A stretch of 64,000 bases of DNA, taken from positions 1,798,001 to 1,862,000 of the forward strand of contig NZ_LR134269.1 in NCBI RefSeq assembly GCF_900636385.1. Reading direction: 5' to 3'. The DNA is from Staphylococcus warneri (GTDB lineage: Bacteria; Bacillota; Bacilli; Staphylococcales; Staphylococcaceae). Position 1 is the stretch's first letter. Each line of letters opens with the position of its first letter. This document shows, in pieces, positions 28,949-38,511 of this stretch. Made by a program: the position numbers and the translations under genes. Under the pieces are notes generated by a model. That model did no database searches. It was not told the origin of the DNA and was given only the letters and a program-made list of their open reading frames with translations.

Positions 28949-31555
28949 TTATTCTGGTTTAGTCACGTCAAATGTTAATTCGTTATCATTATTAAGATCT
29001 ACATTTATTTTAGTACCTTCTGGTAAGTTTTCTTTAATCATCATACGAGCTAATGGTGTCTCAATTTGTCTTTGTACAAATCGTTTCAATGGACGTGCAC
29101 CAAATTGAGGTTCATAAGCTTCTTCACCTAACCATTTTTTCGCTTCGTCAGTTACTTCAATGGTAATTCTTTGATCAACTAATCTCATATTCAATTGACC
29201 TAATATTTTATCGACAATCATACTCATATCGTTTACTGATAATGGTTTGAATAACACAATATCATCCATACGGTTTAAAATTTCAGGTTTGAAGTAAGCA
29301 TGCAAACTATCCATGACCGCTTTTTCAGTTGATTCACTTATATCTCCTGTTTCTGAAACTTGTTCTAATAGGACTTGTGAACCGATATTACTAGTCATGA
29401 TAATAATTGTATTTTTAAAGTCCACACTTCTACCTTTAGAATCAGTCAATCGACCTTCATCTAATATTTGAAGTAACACATTGAACACATCGCTATGCGC
29501 TTTCTCTACTTCATCAAGTAAGATGACTGAATAAGGATTTCTTCTAACTGCTTCAGTTAATTGACCACCTTCATCATGACCTACATAGCCTGGAGGGGCA
29601 CCAATTAATCTAGACACTGCATGTTTCTCCATGTACTCACTCATGTCAATGCGTATCATATGTTTTTCAGAATCAAATAATGACGCTGCTAATGATTTAG
29701 CTAATTCTGTTTTACCTACACCTGTAGGTCCTAAGAATAGGAAACTACCGATAGGTCTATTCGGATCTTTAATACCTGCTCTTGCACGTACAACTGCGTC
29801 TGATACTAAGTCTACAGCTTTATCTTGTCCAACCACACGTTTATGAAGAATGTCACCTAAGTGAAGTAATTTTTCTCTTTCTGTTTCAACTAATTTAGAA
29901 ACTGGGATACCAGTCCATTGACTAACGATATCACCAATTTCTTCATCAGATACAATTTCACGAATCATTCTATCATTATCTTCGCCTTGTTCATCTTGGA
30001 AAACGTCTTCTAATTCTTTTAATTCTTTTTCTAATTGAGGTATTTTACCATATTGTAATTCTGCTGCTTTTTCTAGATTATTATTAGTTTGTGCGTCTTC
30101 TAAAGCTTTTCTACTTTCATCTAATTCTGCACGTTTTTCTTGTAGTTTCGCAATTTTTTCTTTTTCTTGTTCTACACGTGATTGTAATGACGCTTGTTTT
30201 TCTTTTTCATTTGATAATTCTTCTTGAAGTTCTTCTAAACGTTGTTTACTAGCGTTGTCAGATTCATTTTTCAATGCACTTTCTTCAATTTCTAATTGCA
30301 TTACACGTCGATTAACTTGGTCTAATTCAGTTGGATTTGAACCCATTTCAGTACGTATAGTGGCACATGCTTGGTCAACCAAGTCAATGGCTTTATCAGG
30401 TAAAAATCTATCAGTAATATATCTGTCGGAAAGTTCTGCTGCTGCAACTAATGCACGGTCTTGAATACGTACACCATGATACACTTCATAGCGCTCTTTC
30501 AAGCCACGTAGAATAGATATTGTATCTTCTACATCAGGTTCACTGACACCCACTTTTTGGAAACGACGTTCTAAAGCTGAATCTTTTTCGATATATTCTC
30601 TATATTCATTTAATGTTGTAGCACCAATACAATGTAATTCACCACGTGCTAACATTGGTTTCAACATATTTCCGGCATCCATTGCGCCATCTGTTTTACC
30701 AGCACCTACTAACATATGAATTTCATCTATAAATAATATAATTCTACCATCAGATTCCTTAACTTCTTTAAGTACTGCTTTTAAGCGCTCTTCGAATTCA
30801 CCTCTAAATTTGGCACCTGCAACCAATGCACTTAAATCAAGTTCGAAAATGGTTTTATCTAATAATGATTCCGGTACGTCCTTTTTAACAATACGTTGTG
30901 CTAATCCTTCGACAATCGCTGTTTTACCAACACCTGGTTCACCAATTAGCACTGGATTGTTTTTTGTTTTACGACTTAATATACGAATTGTGTTACGAAT
31001 TTCTTCATCACGGCCAATGACCGGATCCATTTTACCTTGACGTACCTCTTCTACTAAGTCACGTCCATATTTTTCTAATGCTTCATAATTTACTTCTGGG
31101 TTCTGACTAGTCACATGATTTCCCCCTCTTATTTTATTAATAATTTCTTTAACCACTTCAGTTTTATTACCTATAAAGTTTTGTGTAGTTTGATCAATGT
31201 CCATTGCTGCACGAAGTACATGTTCCATTGAAATAAATTCATCATCATATTCATTCATATATGTTTCAGATTTATTCATCAATTCATTCGCTTTTGCACT
31301 TATATATTGACCATACTGTACATTATCTCCTTGTACAGTTGGATAAGCTTTTAATTTATTATCATAAGCTTTTTCTAGTTCTTCTACATCAATATTTGCA
31401 CGTTCTAGAACACTCTTAATTAAACTTTCACTTTCATTTAATGTCGCTTTTAAAATTGCTTCAATTTCGATATTTTGTAATTCAAATTCTTTACTATACT
31501 CAATGGCTCTTTGTAATGAACCTTGTATAGCATATGTCATTTTATTGATATCCAA
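28949..31555 (-). CDS. clpB: ATP-dependent disaggregase chaperone ClpB
   Basis: 868 residues with the full ClpB layout: N-terminal repeat domain (about 1-145), first AAA+ module with GEPGVGKT near residue 205, a long coiled-coil middle domain (about 405-530) that separates ClpB from proteolytic ClpC/ClpA, and second AAA+ module with GPTGVGKT near 607. There is no IGF/L ClpP-binding loop need. It rescues proteins from aggregates with DnaK. The start is a TTG at 31555, with GAGGTG 8 bases upstream; the first ATG, five codons later, is too far from it. CtsR boxes lie upstream. Confidence 0.96.
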   Translation of the reverse strand: MDINKMTYAIQGSLQRAIEYSKEFELQNIEIEAILKATLNESESLIKSVLERANIDVEELEKAYDNKLKAYPTVQGDNVQYGQYISAKANELMNKSETYMNEYDDEFISMEHVLRAAMDIDQTTQNFIGNKTEVVKEIINKIRGGNHVTSQNPEVNYEALEKYGRDLVEEVRQGKMDPVIGRDEEIRNTIRILSRKTKNNPVLIGEPGVGKTAIVEGLAQRIVKKDVPESLLDKTIFELDLSALVAGAKFRGEFEERLKAVLKEVKESDGRIILFIDEIHMLVGAGKTDGAMDAGNMLKPMLARGELHCIGATTLNEYREYIEKDSALERRFQKVGVSEPDVEDTISILRGLKERYEVYHGVRIQDRALVAAAELSDRYITDRFLPDKAIDLVDQACATIRTEMGSNPTELDQVNRRVMQLEIEESALKNESDNASKQRLEELQEELSNEKEKQASLQSRVEQEKEKIAKLQEKRAELDESRKALEDAQTNNNLEKAAELQYGKIPQLEKELKELEDVFQDEQGEDNDRMIREIVSDEEIGDIVSQWTGIPVSKLVETEREKLLHLGDILHKRVVGQDKAVDLVSDAVVRARAGIKDPNRPIGSFLFLGPTGVGKTELAKSLAASLFDSEKHMIRIDMSEYMEKHAVSRLIGAPPGYVGHDEGGQLTEAVRRNPYSVILLDEVEKAHSDVFNVLLQILDEGRLTDSKGRSVDFKNTIIIMTSNIGSQVLLEQVSETGDISESTEKAVMDSLHAYFKPEILNRMDDIVLFKPLSVNDMSMIVDKILGQLNMRLVDQRITIEVTDEAKKWLGEEAYEPQFGARPLKRFVQRQIETPLARMMIKENLPEGTKINVDLNNDNELTFDVTKPE

Positions 31556-31606
31556 TTGTTTTCACCTCTATTATTTTAGAGTCGGTCAAAGGTAAAAAAA
31601 TTTCGA

Positions 31607-31629
31607 TTTGACTTTGACTTTCTTTGACC
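31607..31629 (-). promoter_or_regulatory. CtsR operator upstream of clpB
   Basis: On the minus strand three CtsR-type heptads follow one another: GGTCAAA (31623-31629), AGTCAAA (31613-31619) and AGTCAAA (31607-31613). The first two are spaced by three bases, as in the standard box. They lie just after the predicted start point, so CtsR would block clpB until heat shock. A lone GGTCAAA on the plus strand is at 31584-31590. Confidence 0.85.
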
Positions 31630-31637
31630 TTAACTAT

Positions 31638-31666
31638 ATTATAGTCCCCTTCTAATAAATTATCAA
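31638..31666 (-). promoter_or_regulatory. SigA promoter of clpB
   Basis: TTGATA (31661-31666) and TATAAT (31638-31643) on the minus strand, with a 17-base spacer, next to the CtsR operator. The rest of the 377-base gap between clpB and the acyltransferase holds only the terminator at 31818-31848. Confidence 0.8.
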
Positions 31667-31817
31667 CAACTTAAGCTTGTTTTTTGTAATATTTTTTAGG
31701 TTTATTTTTAATATCAAATGTGATGAATCAAACCTTTTATTATTCTATTTCCCAATAATTCAAACAACAAACAAAGCATTAATAACTATATTTAACTGTT
31801 TCGTTAAATAATAGAAA

Positions 31818-31848
31818 ATAACCCGAGATATCTATTTATCTCGGGCTT
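31818..31848 (-). terminator. Terminator after the acyltransferase gene
   Basis: An 11-bp inverted repeat (about 31820-31830 and 31836-31846, GC-rich centre CCCGAGATA) followed on the minus strand by a T-rich stretch. Confidence 0.7.
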
Positions 31849-31932
31849 TCTTTATAAATTTATTCACCATTCAATATATTTTAGTAAAGTCAAACACGTA
31901 TGATTAGTTTGATTTATTAATTTGTTGGATGA

Positions 31933-33735
31933 TTATTTCTTTTTAATCTTACTTAAAATTTCATCTGTTAAGGCTTCTACACCACTATGTTCTAAATGTA
32001 TGCCATCTGGCGCAAAGTATTCTGTATGTCCTTCTGATCTTTTATACCAATCGATTAATGTTACATTACTTTTTTCTTTAGCTGCATCTGCCATTAGTTT
32101 ATTGACATGATCCTCGTACCCTCTTGGTACTCTAGTATTGACCAAATATACTTGCGCATCTCCAAATTTATTAATTAAATCATCAAGTTGCTTTTTATTA
32201 AAATCTCCATTAGTACCTAATTCTAAAATAACTTGGTCTGTTTTTTTATTATATTGTTTATAATTAGCTTCTACTAGTGGAATAGCTTGATACAAATTAC
32301 GACCAACCTTACCATCAATTTTAGCTTTAGGTACCCTATCTTTAAAGTTCTCACCAATATCTACCATTACCGAATCACCGATTAACAATGGACTAATATC
32401 AGTATACACATCTGTGTCCTTACTATTTTTTTGGCCAATTTTATCTATTGGAATCATTCTTATTAAATATTTATCTTCTAAATCAGTATTAAATGAATTT
32501 GATTTTTGATCGATTTTATCTTTTCCTAAACCATCAAACGCACCACCCATAATAAATGCAAATGGAATGATACATATCATAATTGCAATCGTTCTTATAA
32601 GTGCAGGTTTGTATTTACGTTTCAACGTAAATGCCTTTAAACCTTCTTTTCTAAATGGTGTTTCGATATATCTATAAGAAGCTTCAGCACATAATACTGT
32701 TAAAATAATATCCACAATGTAAACATAGAATGGAATTTGACCTGCAATAAAATGACTATGTACAAAGCTAATAATAGGGAAATGCCATAAATATAAACTA
32801 TATGAACGTTTACCGATATAAACAAATAATGGATTACCTAATAACTTCGATACTAATGTAGATGGATGAACAACACTTGCGATTATCAACAACGTCATAG
32901 CAGAAATAATATAAAATCCACCATCATATATCCAGTCGCTTTCATCTTGAACTGTAAAGAACAATAAGATTAAAAAGGCCAGTCCAAATAATCCTACGCC
33001 GTCTATCGCTCGCTGTAACACTTTAGGTGGTTCAGCCTTTAGCTTAAATGGTGGCCATAAGAAAGCTAAAATCACACCTAATAATAATGTTTGTAGTCTC
33101 GTATCAGTTCCAAAATACACTCTAGAATGATTAAGATGTGGTTGTGAAATCACAATCATTAGCATGAGTGATAATAATGAAATAATCCAAAAAATTAATG
33201 TAATATTGCGATATTTCTTTATAGTTAGCAATAATGTAATTAAAACGACAGGGAAAAATAAATAAAATTGTTCCTCTATCGCTAACGACCAAAGATGTTT
33301 TAATGGCATGAATGAGAACTGTTCAAAGTAGTTAACATCTTTAGCTATATACCACCAATTTGATACATAGAATATAGCAGCTATAATATCATGTTTCACT
33401 CTAACTATATCTTCAGATTTGAATAGTAATGTGGCTATACCTACTACTAATAATAAAACTAATACTGCTGGTACTAGACGCTTTAATCGACGTAACCAGA
33501 AATTCTTTAAATTAATGATACCCGTTTCTTCATACTCTTTTAATAATAAACTTGTGATTAAATAACCTGAAATTACAAAAAATGTATCTACACCCAAAAA
33601 GCCGCCTGTCAACCATTGCTTATTTAGATGGTAAATGATAATGCCGATAACGGCTATCGTCCTTAATCCATCTAAACCAGGCATATATCTTAATCGCTTA
33701 CCCCTAGTTTTAGTTCTTTTATATTCCTTTTCCAT
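31933..33735 (-). CDS. OatA-like membrane O-acyltransferase (AT3 plus SGNH domains)
   Basis: 600 residues. An acyltransferase-3 domain of about 10 helices (about 15-380, with PGLDGLRTIAVIGIIIYH and LWSLAIEEQFYLFFP) is joined to an extracellular SGNH domain (about 430-600) with GDS in PLLIGDSVMVD, GTNG near 530 and DGIHLEHSG near 585, giving the Ser-Asp-His triad. This is the architecture of peptidoglycan O-acetyltransferase OatA. Staphylococci carry oatA elsewhere and a second paralogue at this site beside clpB, so the acceptor may differ. It is monocistronic with a 494-base upstream region. Confidence 0.85.
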   Translation of the reverse strand: MEKEYKRTKTRGKRLRYMPGLDGLRTIAVIGIIIYHLNKQWLTGGFLGVDTFFVISGYLITSLLLKEYEETGIINLKNFWLRRLKRLVPAVLVLLLVVGIATLLFKSEDIVRVKHDIIAAIFYVSNWWYIAKDVNYFEQFSFMPLKHLWSLAIEEQFYLFFPVVLITLLLTIKKYRNITLIFWIISLLSLMLMIVISQPHLNHSRVYFGTDTRLQTLLLGVILAFLWPPFKLKAEPPKVLQRAIDGVGLFGLAFLILLFFTVQDESDWIYDGGFYIISAMTLLIIASVVHPSTLVSKLLGNPLFVYIGKRSYSLYLWHFPIISFVHSHFIAGQIPFYVYIVDIILTVLCAEASYRYIETPFRKEGLKAFTLKRKYKPALIRTIAIMICIIPFAFIMGGAFDGLGKDKIDQKSNSFNTDLEDKYLIRMIPIDKIGQKNSKDTDVYTDISPLLIGDSVMVDIGENFKDRVPKAKIDGKVGRNLYQAIPLVEANYKQYNKKTDQVILELGTNGDFNKKQLDDLINKFGDAQVYLVNTRVPRGYEDHVNKLMADAAKEKSNVTLIDWYKRSEGHTEYFAPDGIHLEHSGVEALTDEILSKIKKK

Positions 33736-33779
33736 ATTTCACTTTCTTCCCCATAGAGTCATTTCGAATTTCGTTTAAA

Positions 33780-33809
33780 ACAGATTTATTAATAATATGA
33801 TTAATCTGT
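33780..33809. repeat. Inverted repeat upstream of OatA-like gene, copy 1
   Basis: ACAGATT (33780-33786) and AATCTGT (33803-33809) form a 7-bp inverted repeat with a 16-base centre. The same arms recur at 33885-33908, also preceded by AAA and followed by TA. The site is 45 bases upstream of the acyltransferase start. Confidence 0.55.
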
Positions 33810-33884
33810 ATAAATACGTCATTCGAGTCTTAAGTTAAAAGAGATATGTATGTCTAACAAAATGTATAAATCAATATTTTCAAA

Positions 33885-33908
33885 ACAGATTTAACTTTAA
33901 TAATCTGT
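33885..33908. repeat. Inverted repeat upstream of OatA-like gene, copy 2
   Basis: ACAGATT (33885-33891) and AATCTGT (33902-33908), 10-base centre, 105 bases from copy 1. The remaining gap to 34151 is AT-rich, with an ATTGTAATACAAT near-palindrome around 33988, and shows no gene. Confidence 0.55.
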
Positions 33909-34151
33909 AAAGATTGACTAAGATTACTCTTCTGACAATTTATTCACAACTTAAATTTATTGTGTTCTAGTTACAATCAGTCTTAAATATTGTAATACAA
34001 TCGTAATATAAATTCAATTTAAATACTAAATGAATACTATATTTTTAATGACGATTTGTTTTTCTGATAATTTTCCAAAGAATTTTTTTATATTTAGGAA
34101 TAATACGTTAGATTTTGACTTATATATGAATGGCCATACGTCTCAAAAATA

Positions 34152-34212
34152 AAAAAGAATGGCACATAGTATCCTATACACGATTCGTGCATTAAACTAC
34201 ATGACCATTCTT
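34152..34212 (-). terminator. Terminator after sufT
   Basis: A long imperfect stem (AAGAATGG/CCATTCTT arms near 34158 and 34205, extended with mismatches) and a T-rich tract on the minus strand, beginning 18 bases after the sufT stop. Confidence 0.65.
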
Positions 34213-34229
34213 ATTCTTTGTCATAAAGA

Positions 34230-34538
34230 TTATCCAACGCCTAGTGCAATTTTTGCATATCTAGACATCATGTCTTTATTCCATGGTGGACTCCATACAA
34301 TGTTTACTTCAGTATCTTGAATTTCTGGAATCTCTGCTAAAACAGTTTTAATTTGTTCGATAATTTGCGGTCCTAAAGGACAACCCATAGAAGTTAATGT
34401 CATCTCAACAGTACAAAGTCCTTCATCATCCACATCAACTTTATATACTAAACCTAAATTAACAATATCAATGCCTAATTCAGGGTCGATTACCATTTCT
34501 AGAGCCCCTAGGATACTATCTTTTAACGCCTCTTCCAT
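34230..34538 (-). CDS. sufT: DUF59/MIP18-family iron-sulfur maturation protein SufT
   Basis: 102 residues, a single DUF59 domain. The family signature DPELGIDIVNLGLVY (about 18-32) and TSMGCPLGP with the conserved Cys (near residue 51) are present. In S. aureus the DUF59 protein encoded here, SufT, supports Fe-S cluster loading of aconitase and other proteins under high demand. I start at the ATG at 34538, with GAGGTG 6-7 bases upstream; a GTG three codons earlier overlaps that ribosome site. It is monocistronic and divergent from the HAD gene. Confidence 0.88.
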   Translation of the reverse strand: MEEALKDSILGALEMVIDPELGIDIVNLGLVYKVDVDDEGLCTVEMTLTSMGCPLGPQIIEQIKTVLAEIPEIQDTEVNIVWSPPWNKDMMSRYAKIALGVG

Positions 34539-34651
34539 TAGTATCACCTCTCTATATTTATCTTTATACTAATATATCAAATATCCGACAAAACGCCAAT
34601 AAAATGCTATGATACAACTACAATATATTAAAACGACATAAGGAGATATTT

Positions 34652-35476
34652 ATGCAACCTTATTTAATTTGCTTAGACTTAGATGGAACATTATTAAATG
34701 ATAATAAAGAAATTTCGAATTATACGAAACAAGTGTTAACTGAATTACAACAACGTGGTCACTCCATTATGATAGCGACTGGACGTCCTTATCGAGCGAG
34801 CCAAATATATTATCATGAGTTAAACATGGATACACCGGTTGTGAATTTTAATGGTGCTTATGTACATCATCCTAAATCTGATGAATTCAAAACAATACAT
34901 GAAGTATTAGACATTGATATGTCAAAAAATATCATTGAAAAGTTACAACAATTTCAAGTGACTAATATCATTGCAGAAGTAAAAGATTATGTTTTTATCA
35001 ATAATCATGATCCACGCTTATTTGAAGGGTTCTCTATGGGGAATCCGAGAATACAAACTGGTAACTTACTTGAACAACTTAATGAAGCACCTACATCACT
35101 TTTAGTAGAAGCAGAAGAAAGTAAAATTCCAGAAATAAAAGATAAATTAACTCATTTTTATGCTGAAAATATAGAACATCGTCGTTGGGGCGCGCCTTTC
35201 CCAGTGATAGAAATCGTTAAACGTGGCATTAATAAAGCGCGTGGTATTGAACAAGTCAGACAGTTTTTAAATATTGATCCACAACATATTATTGCTTTCG
35301 GTGACGAAGATAATGATATTGAAATGATTAAATACGCACAACATGGTGTTGCTATGGATAATGGTTTACAAGAACTAAAAGATATAGCAAATGAAACTAC
35401 ATTTAGTAACAACGATGATGGTATTGGTAGATATTTAAATGACTTCTTTAATTTAAATATCCGTTATTATTCATAG
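34652..35476 (+). CDS. Cof-type HAD-IIB family phosphatase
   Basis: 274 residues. Motif I DLDGTLLNDN (D9 and D11 as nucleophile and acid), motif II TGRP near residue 43, Lys of motif III in KRGINKARG near 190-195, and motif IV GDEDNDIEMI near 217 are all present, with the C2b cap between them. These enzymes dephosphorylate sugar phosphates or flavin precursors; the substrate here is unknown. AAGGAG is 7 bases upstream of the ATG at 34652. It is followed by cdr 75 bases later after a weak hairpin. Confidence 0.9.
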   Translation: MQPYLICLDLDGTLLNDNKEISNYTKQVLTELQQRGHSIMIATGRPYRASQIYYHELNMDTPVVNFNGAYVHHPKSDEFKTIHEVLDIDMSKNIIEKLQQFQVTNIIAEVKDYVFINNHDPRLFEGFSMGNPRIQTGNLLEQLNEAPTSLLVEAEESKIPEIKDKLTHFYAENIEHRRWGAPFPVIEIVKRGINKARGIEQVRQFLNIDPQHIIAFGDEDNDIEMIKYAQHGVAMDNGLQELKDIANETTFSNNDDGIGRYLNDFFNLNIRYYS

Positions 35477-35493
35477 AACGAGATGTTAAATCA

Positions 35494-35530
35494 ATCTGAG
35501 ATGGTGACACGATACTATCTCAGCATTTTT
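35494..35530 (+). terminator. Weak terminator after the HAD gene
   Basis: CTGAGAT (35495-35501) and a matching ATCTCAG arm (35517-35523) followed by CATTTTT; partial read-through into cdr is likely. Confidence 0.5.
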
Positions 35531-35551
35531 ATGATATAAGGAGGTTGTCAA

Positions 35552-36868
35552 ATGAGTAAAATTGTTGTAGTTGGTGCTGTAGCAGGTGGTGCTACTTGTG
35601 CTAGCCAAATTAGACGTTTAGATCAAAGTAGTGAGATTACTGTATTTGAAAAAGATAGAGATATGAGCTTTGCAAATTGTGCTTTACCTTATTATTTGAG
35701 CGATACAATCACTGAAAGAGAGAAAGTTTTAGCATATACACCTGAATCCTTTTATGATAAAAAGCAAATTAATGTAAAAACATATCATGAAGTCATAGCA
35801 GTTAATGATACGCGTCAAACTGTTACTGTGAAAAATAGAACTAGTGACGAAACATTTGAAGAACACTATGATTATTTAATACTTAGTCCTGGTTGCAGTG
35901 CCAATCGACTTAACTTTAATACTGACATGGCCTTTACTTTAAGAAATTTAGAAGATACTGATGCAATTAATGAATATATTGATACTCATGACGTTCATAA
36001 AGCACTTATTGTAGGTGCCGGCTATATTTCGCTTGAAGTACTTGAAAATTTATATCAACGTGGATTAGATATCACACTTATTCATCGCTCCGAACAAGTA
36101 AATAAATTAATGGATCAAGATATGAATCAACCTATCTTTGAAGAACTAGAAGAAAAACATATTGAGTATCGTTTAAATGAAGAAATCACTGATATCAATG
36201 GTCATGACGTTTCATTCAAATCTGGTAAGAAAGAACAGTTCGATATCATCATTGAAGGTATCGGTACAAAACCTAATTCTGAATTTATTAAGTCATCTAA
36301 TATCCAAATTGATGACAAGGGTTTTATACCGGTTAATGATTATTTCCAAACAAATATTCATAATATCTATGCATTAGGCGATGTAATCTCATCCCATTAT
36401 AGACATGTTGACTTAAAAGCTAATGTACCTCTTGCTTGGGGTGCTCATCGTGCTGCCAGTATAATCGCAGAACAACTTGTTGGAAAAAGCAATATCAAAT
36501 TTAAAGGTTATCTTGGCGCAAATATTGTAAAATTCTTTAATTATACATTTGCTAGTGTTGGCGTCAAACCTGATGAGTTATCTCACTTTAATTATAAAAT
36601 GGTTGAAACGAAGCAAGGTGCACATGCAGGTTATTACCCAGGTAATACACCCTTACATTTAAGAGTTTATTATGATGAAGAAACAAGAGTAATCATACGT
36701 GCAGCTGCAGTTGGTCAAGAAGGCGTAGATAAACGAATTGATGTTTTATCAATGGCGATGCAAAATAATATAACAGTTGATGAATTAACAGAATTCGAAG
36801 TTGCCTACGCTCCACCATATAGTCATCCTAAAGATTTAATCAATATGATTGGTTACAAAGCACAATAA
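35552..36868 (+). CDS. cdr: Coenzyme A disulfide reductase
   Basis: 438 residues, same length as S. aureus CoADR. FAD-binding [10 protein letters not shown] at the N-terminus, the single catalytic C43 in [14 protein letters not shown](P)-binding VGAGYISLE near residue 155 and the second FAD motif IYALGDVI near 274 are in place. It reduces CoA disulfide with NADPH, keeping CoA as the main low-molecular-weight thiol in a cell without glutathione. This fits with spx and yjbH in the window. AAGGAGG precedes the ATG at 35552. Confidence 0.96.
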   Translation: MSKIVVVGAVAGGATCASQIRRLDQSSEITVFEKDRDMSFANCALPYYLSDTITEREKVLAYTPESFYDKKQINVKTYHEVIAVNDTRQTVTVKNRTSDETFEEHYDYLILSPGCSANRLNFNTDMAFTLRNLEDTDAINEYIDTHDVHKALIVGAGYISLEVLENLYQRGLDITLIHRSEQVNKLMDQDMNQPIFEELEEKHIEYRLNEEITDINGHDVSFKSGKKEQFDIIIEGIGTKPNSEFIKSSNIQIDDKGFIPVNDYFQTNIHNIYALGDVISSHYRHVDLKANVPLAWGAHRAASIIAEQLVGKSNIKFKGYLGANIVKFFNYTFASVGVKPDELSHFNYKMVETKQGAHAGYYPGNTPLHLRVYYDEETRVIIRAAAVGQEGVDKRIDVLSMAMQNNITVDELTEFEVAYAPPYSHPKDLINMIGYKAQ

Positions 36869-36875
36869 ATAAAGT

Positions 36876-36924
36876 AAAAAGCAAGTCGATTCAATGATTA
36901 GATTGAATCGACTTGCTTTATTTT
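36876..36924. terminator. Bidirectional terminator between cdr and yisL
   Basis: An 18-bp perfect inverted repeat (36878-36895 and 36902-36919) with A and T flanks. Confidence 0.88.
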
Positions 36925-36950
36925 CTTACATAAACATGGTTTATACCTTA

Positions 36951-37352
36951 TTATCCTAAACCGAACATCTTACTAATTGGTCCCCAAGGAAGAATGATAC
37001 CGATTGCAATTGTTACGATAATTAATGCAATTGTCATCCAGAATAATTTATCACTATTTTCATGTTTCTTTCTCTTAGCAATCGAAACTTCCATCAATGC
37101 TAATACACCCAAGCCACAAAGCATTTTCAATGTAAGTAGCATATGATTGCCACCTTCACCATGGCTTGCTGCTGCGAATTCTTTAATTAATTCCCAGAAT
37201 CCAGAAATAAGCGCTAATACCATAAATAATCTTAGCAACATTTGTAAAGGTTTAAAATATGGTGATGCTCCTTGTACTTTTGAAATGTTTAAGTATGTAG
37301 CAATAAATAAAATAATTGCTAATACCCAACTTAAAATATGAACATGTAACAA
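36951..37352 (-). CDS. yisL: UPF0344/DUF1516 membrane protein (YisL-like)
   Basis: 133 residues with four helices (about 3-22, 36-58, 70-88 and 102-121). The pattern [16 protein letters not shown] at the N-terminus and the length match YisL. Function is unknown. In Bacillus yisL is next to yisK, and here the yisK-like FAH gene is the next gene on the same strand, upstream across a terminator. The start at 37352 has GGGGGG 7-8 bases before it. Confidence 0.85.
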   Translation of the reverse strand: MLHVHILSWVLAIILFIATYLNISKVQGASPYFKPLQMLLRLFMVLALISGFWELIKEFAAASHGEGGNHMLLTLKMLCGLGVLALMEVSIAKRKKHENSDKLFWMTIALIIVTIAIGIILPWGPISKMFGLG

Positions 37353-37401
37353 GACAATGTCCCCCCCACTAATATATTTACTTTAATTATCATAACATAA
37401 A

Positions 37402-37448
37402 AGTGGTAGCTATCATTGAAGTTTAATTACTTCAAGATAGCTACCTTG
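37402..37448 (-). terminator. Terminator after the FAH-family gene
   Basis: A long inverted repeat (about 37404-37421 and 37427-37445, one mismatch); on the minus strand a T tract follows. Confidence 0.75.
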
Positions 37449-37475
37449 TTATTTAAAATAATACAATTTCATCAA

Positions 37476-38378
37476 TTATTTTGAAATATAAGTTGTTAAA
37501 GTACCAATATTATCAATTGTTACTTTTACTTCGTCACCTGGTTGTAAGAATTGTGGTGGTTGCATACCTGCACCCACACCAGCTGGCGTACCAGTCGCAA
37601 TAATATCACCAGGATGTAAAGCAACATATTTAGAAATTTCTTCGATTAATTCGTCAATTTTTAAGATCATTTCACCAGAATTACCATCTTGACGAATTTC
37701 ATTATTAACTTTTGTTACAATGTTAACATTTTCAGGAGTAGGAAGTTCATCCTTCGTAACGATATATGGTCCCATTGGGCAACCGCCAGTTAAACTTTTA
37801 GATAAAAATGCTTGGTCATGATTATTTTGGGCGTTACGGTCTGTAATATCATTAATAATTGTATAACCATAAACATAGTCTAATGCTAGCGCTTTAGGAA
37901 TTTTCTCACCAGATTTACCAATGACAATACCTAATTCCCCTTCATAGTCTAATTGATCTGTAATATCTTTATGATTTGGAATTGTAGCACTATCACCTGT
38001 TAATGATGACGCAGCTTTAGTAAATACGTATAAACGTTGTACTTCATGGTTCAATTCACTTGCATGGTCTTCATAGTTACGACCGAATGCAATAACGTTA
38101 TTCGGTGGGGTAACTGGTGGTAAAAACTCAATATCATTAAATGAAATTTTATAATCTTCAGCTTTACCACTATCTTCTGCAGCAACAACTGCTTTACGTA
38201 CTTGTTCTTGGAAATCTAACGTTTGGTTTTGTTGTAAACCTGCTAATAATGTTTTTGGATGAAAATCACTTTCCGCAAAATCAGCAAATACTAATGTTAA
38301 ATCCCAAACAGCATCTTCACGTTTAACTTTAACACCGTATGAAGTTCTGTCATTATGCTTGAATGATAAAAATTTCAT
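37476..38378 (-). CDS. Fumarylacetoacetate hydrolase family protein (YisK-like)
   Basis: 300 residues. The FAH domain covers about 100-298, with the metal ligands in [14 protein letters not shown] (E and E) and the Asp of [10 protein letters not shown] near 180. The N-terminal 90 residues form the small domain typical of YisK. Related enzymes decarboxylate oxaloacetate or hydrolyse acylpyruvates; Bacillus YisK is an oxaloacetate decarboxylase. I infer a similar 2-oxoacid substrate. It is 133 bases after addA in the same orientation. Confidence 0.85.
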   Translation of the reverse strand: MKFLSFKHNDRTSYGVKVKREDAVWDLTLVFADFAESDFHPKTLLAGLQQNQTLDFQEQVRKAVVAAEDSGKAEDYKISFNDIEFLPPVTPPNNVIAFGRNYEDHASELNHEVQRLYVFTKAASSLTGDSATIPNHKDITDQLDYEGELGIVIGKSGEKIPKALALDYVYGYTIINDITDRNAQNNHDQAFLSKSLTGGCPMGPYIVTKDELPTPENVNIVTKVNNEIRQDGNSGEMILKIDELIEEISKYVALHPGDIIATGTPAGVGAGMQPPQFLQPGDEVKVTIDNIGTLTTYISK

Positions 38379-38511
38379 TCATAATCAACTCCTCATCTAT
38401 ATCTTAATACATATTATAACTATAATAAGCATGAAATAACAAATATATAAGTAAGAAAATTAAGAAAGTTTCTACAGATTGGTTATCATACTTTATTAGG
38501 ATGGCTAGAAA

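Noticed and set aside
33990..34010. WalR box (TGTAAT-ACAAT-CGTAAT) upstream of the OatA-like gene
   Set aside because: One half site has a mismatch, the site is nearly 260 bases from the start, and AT-rich direct repeats of this kind arise easily by chance.
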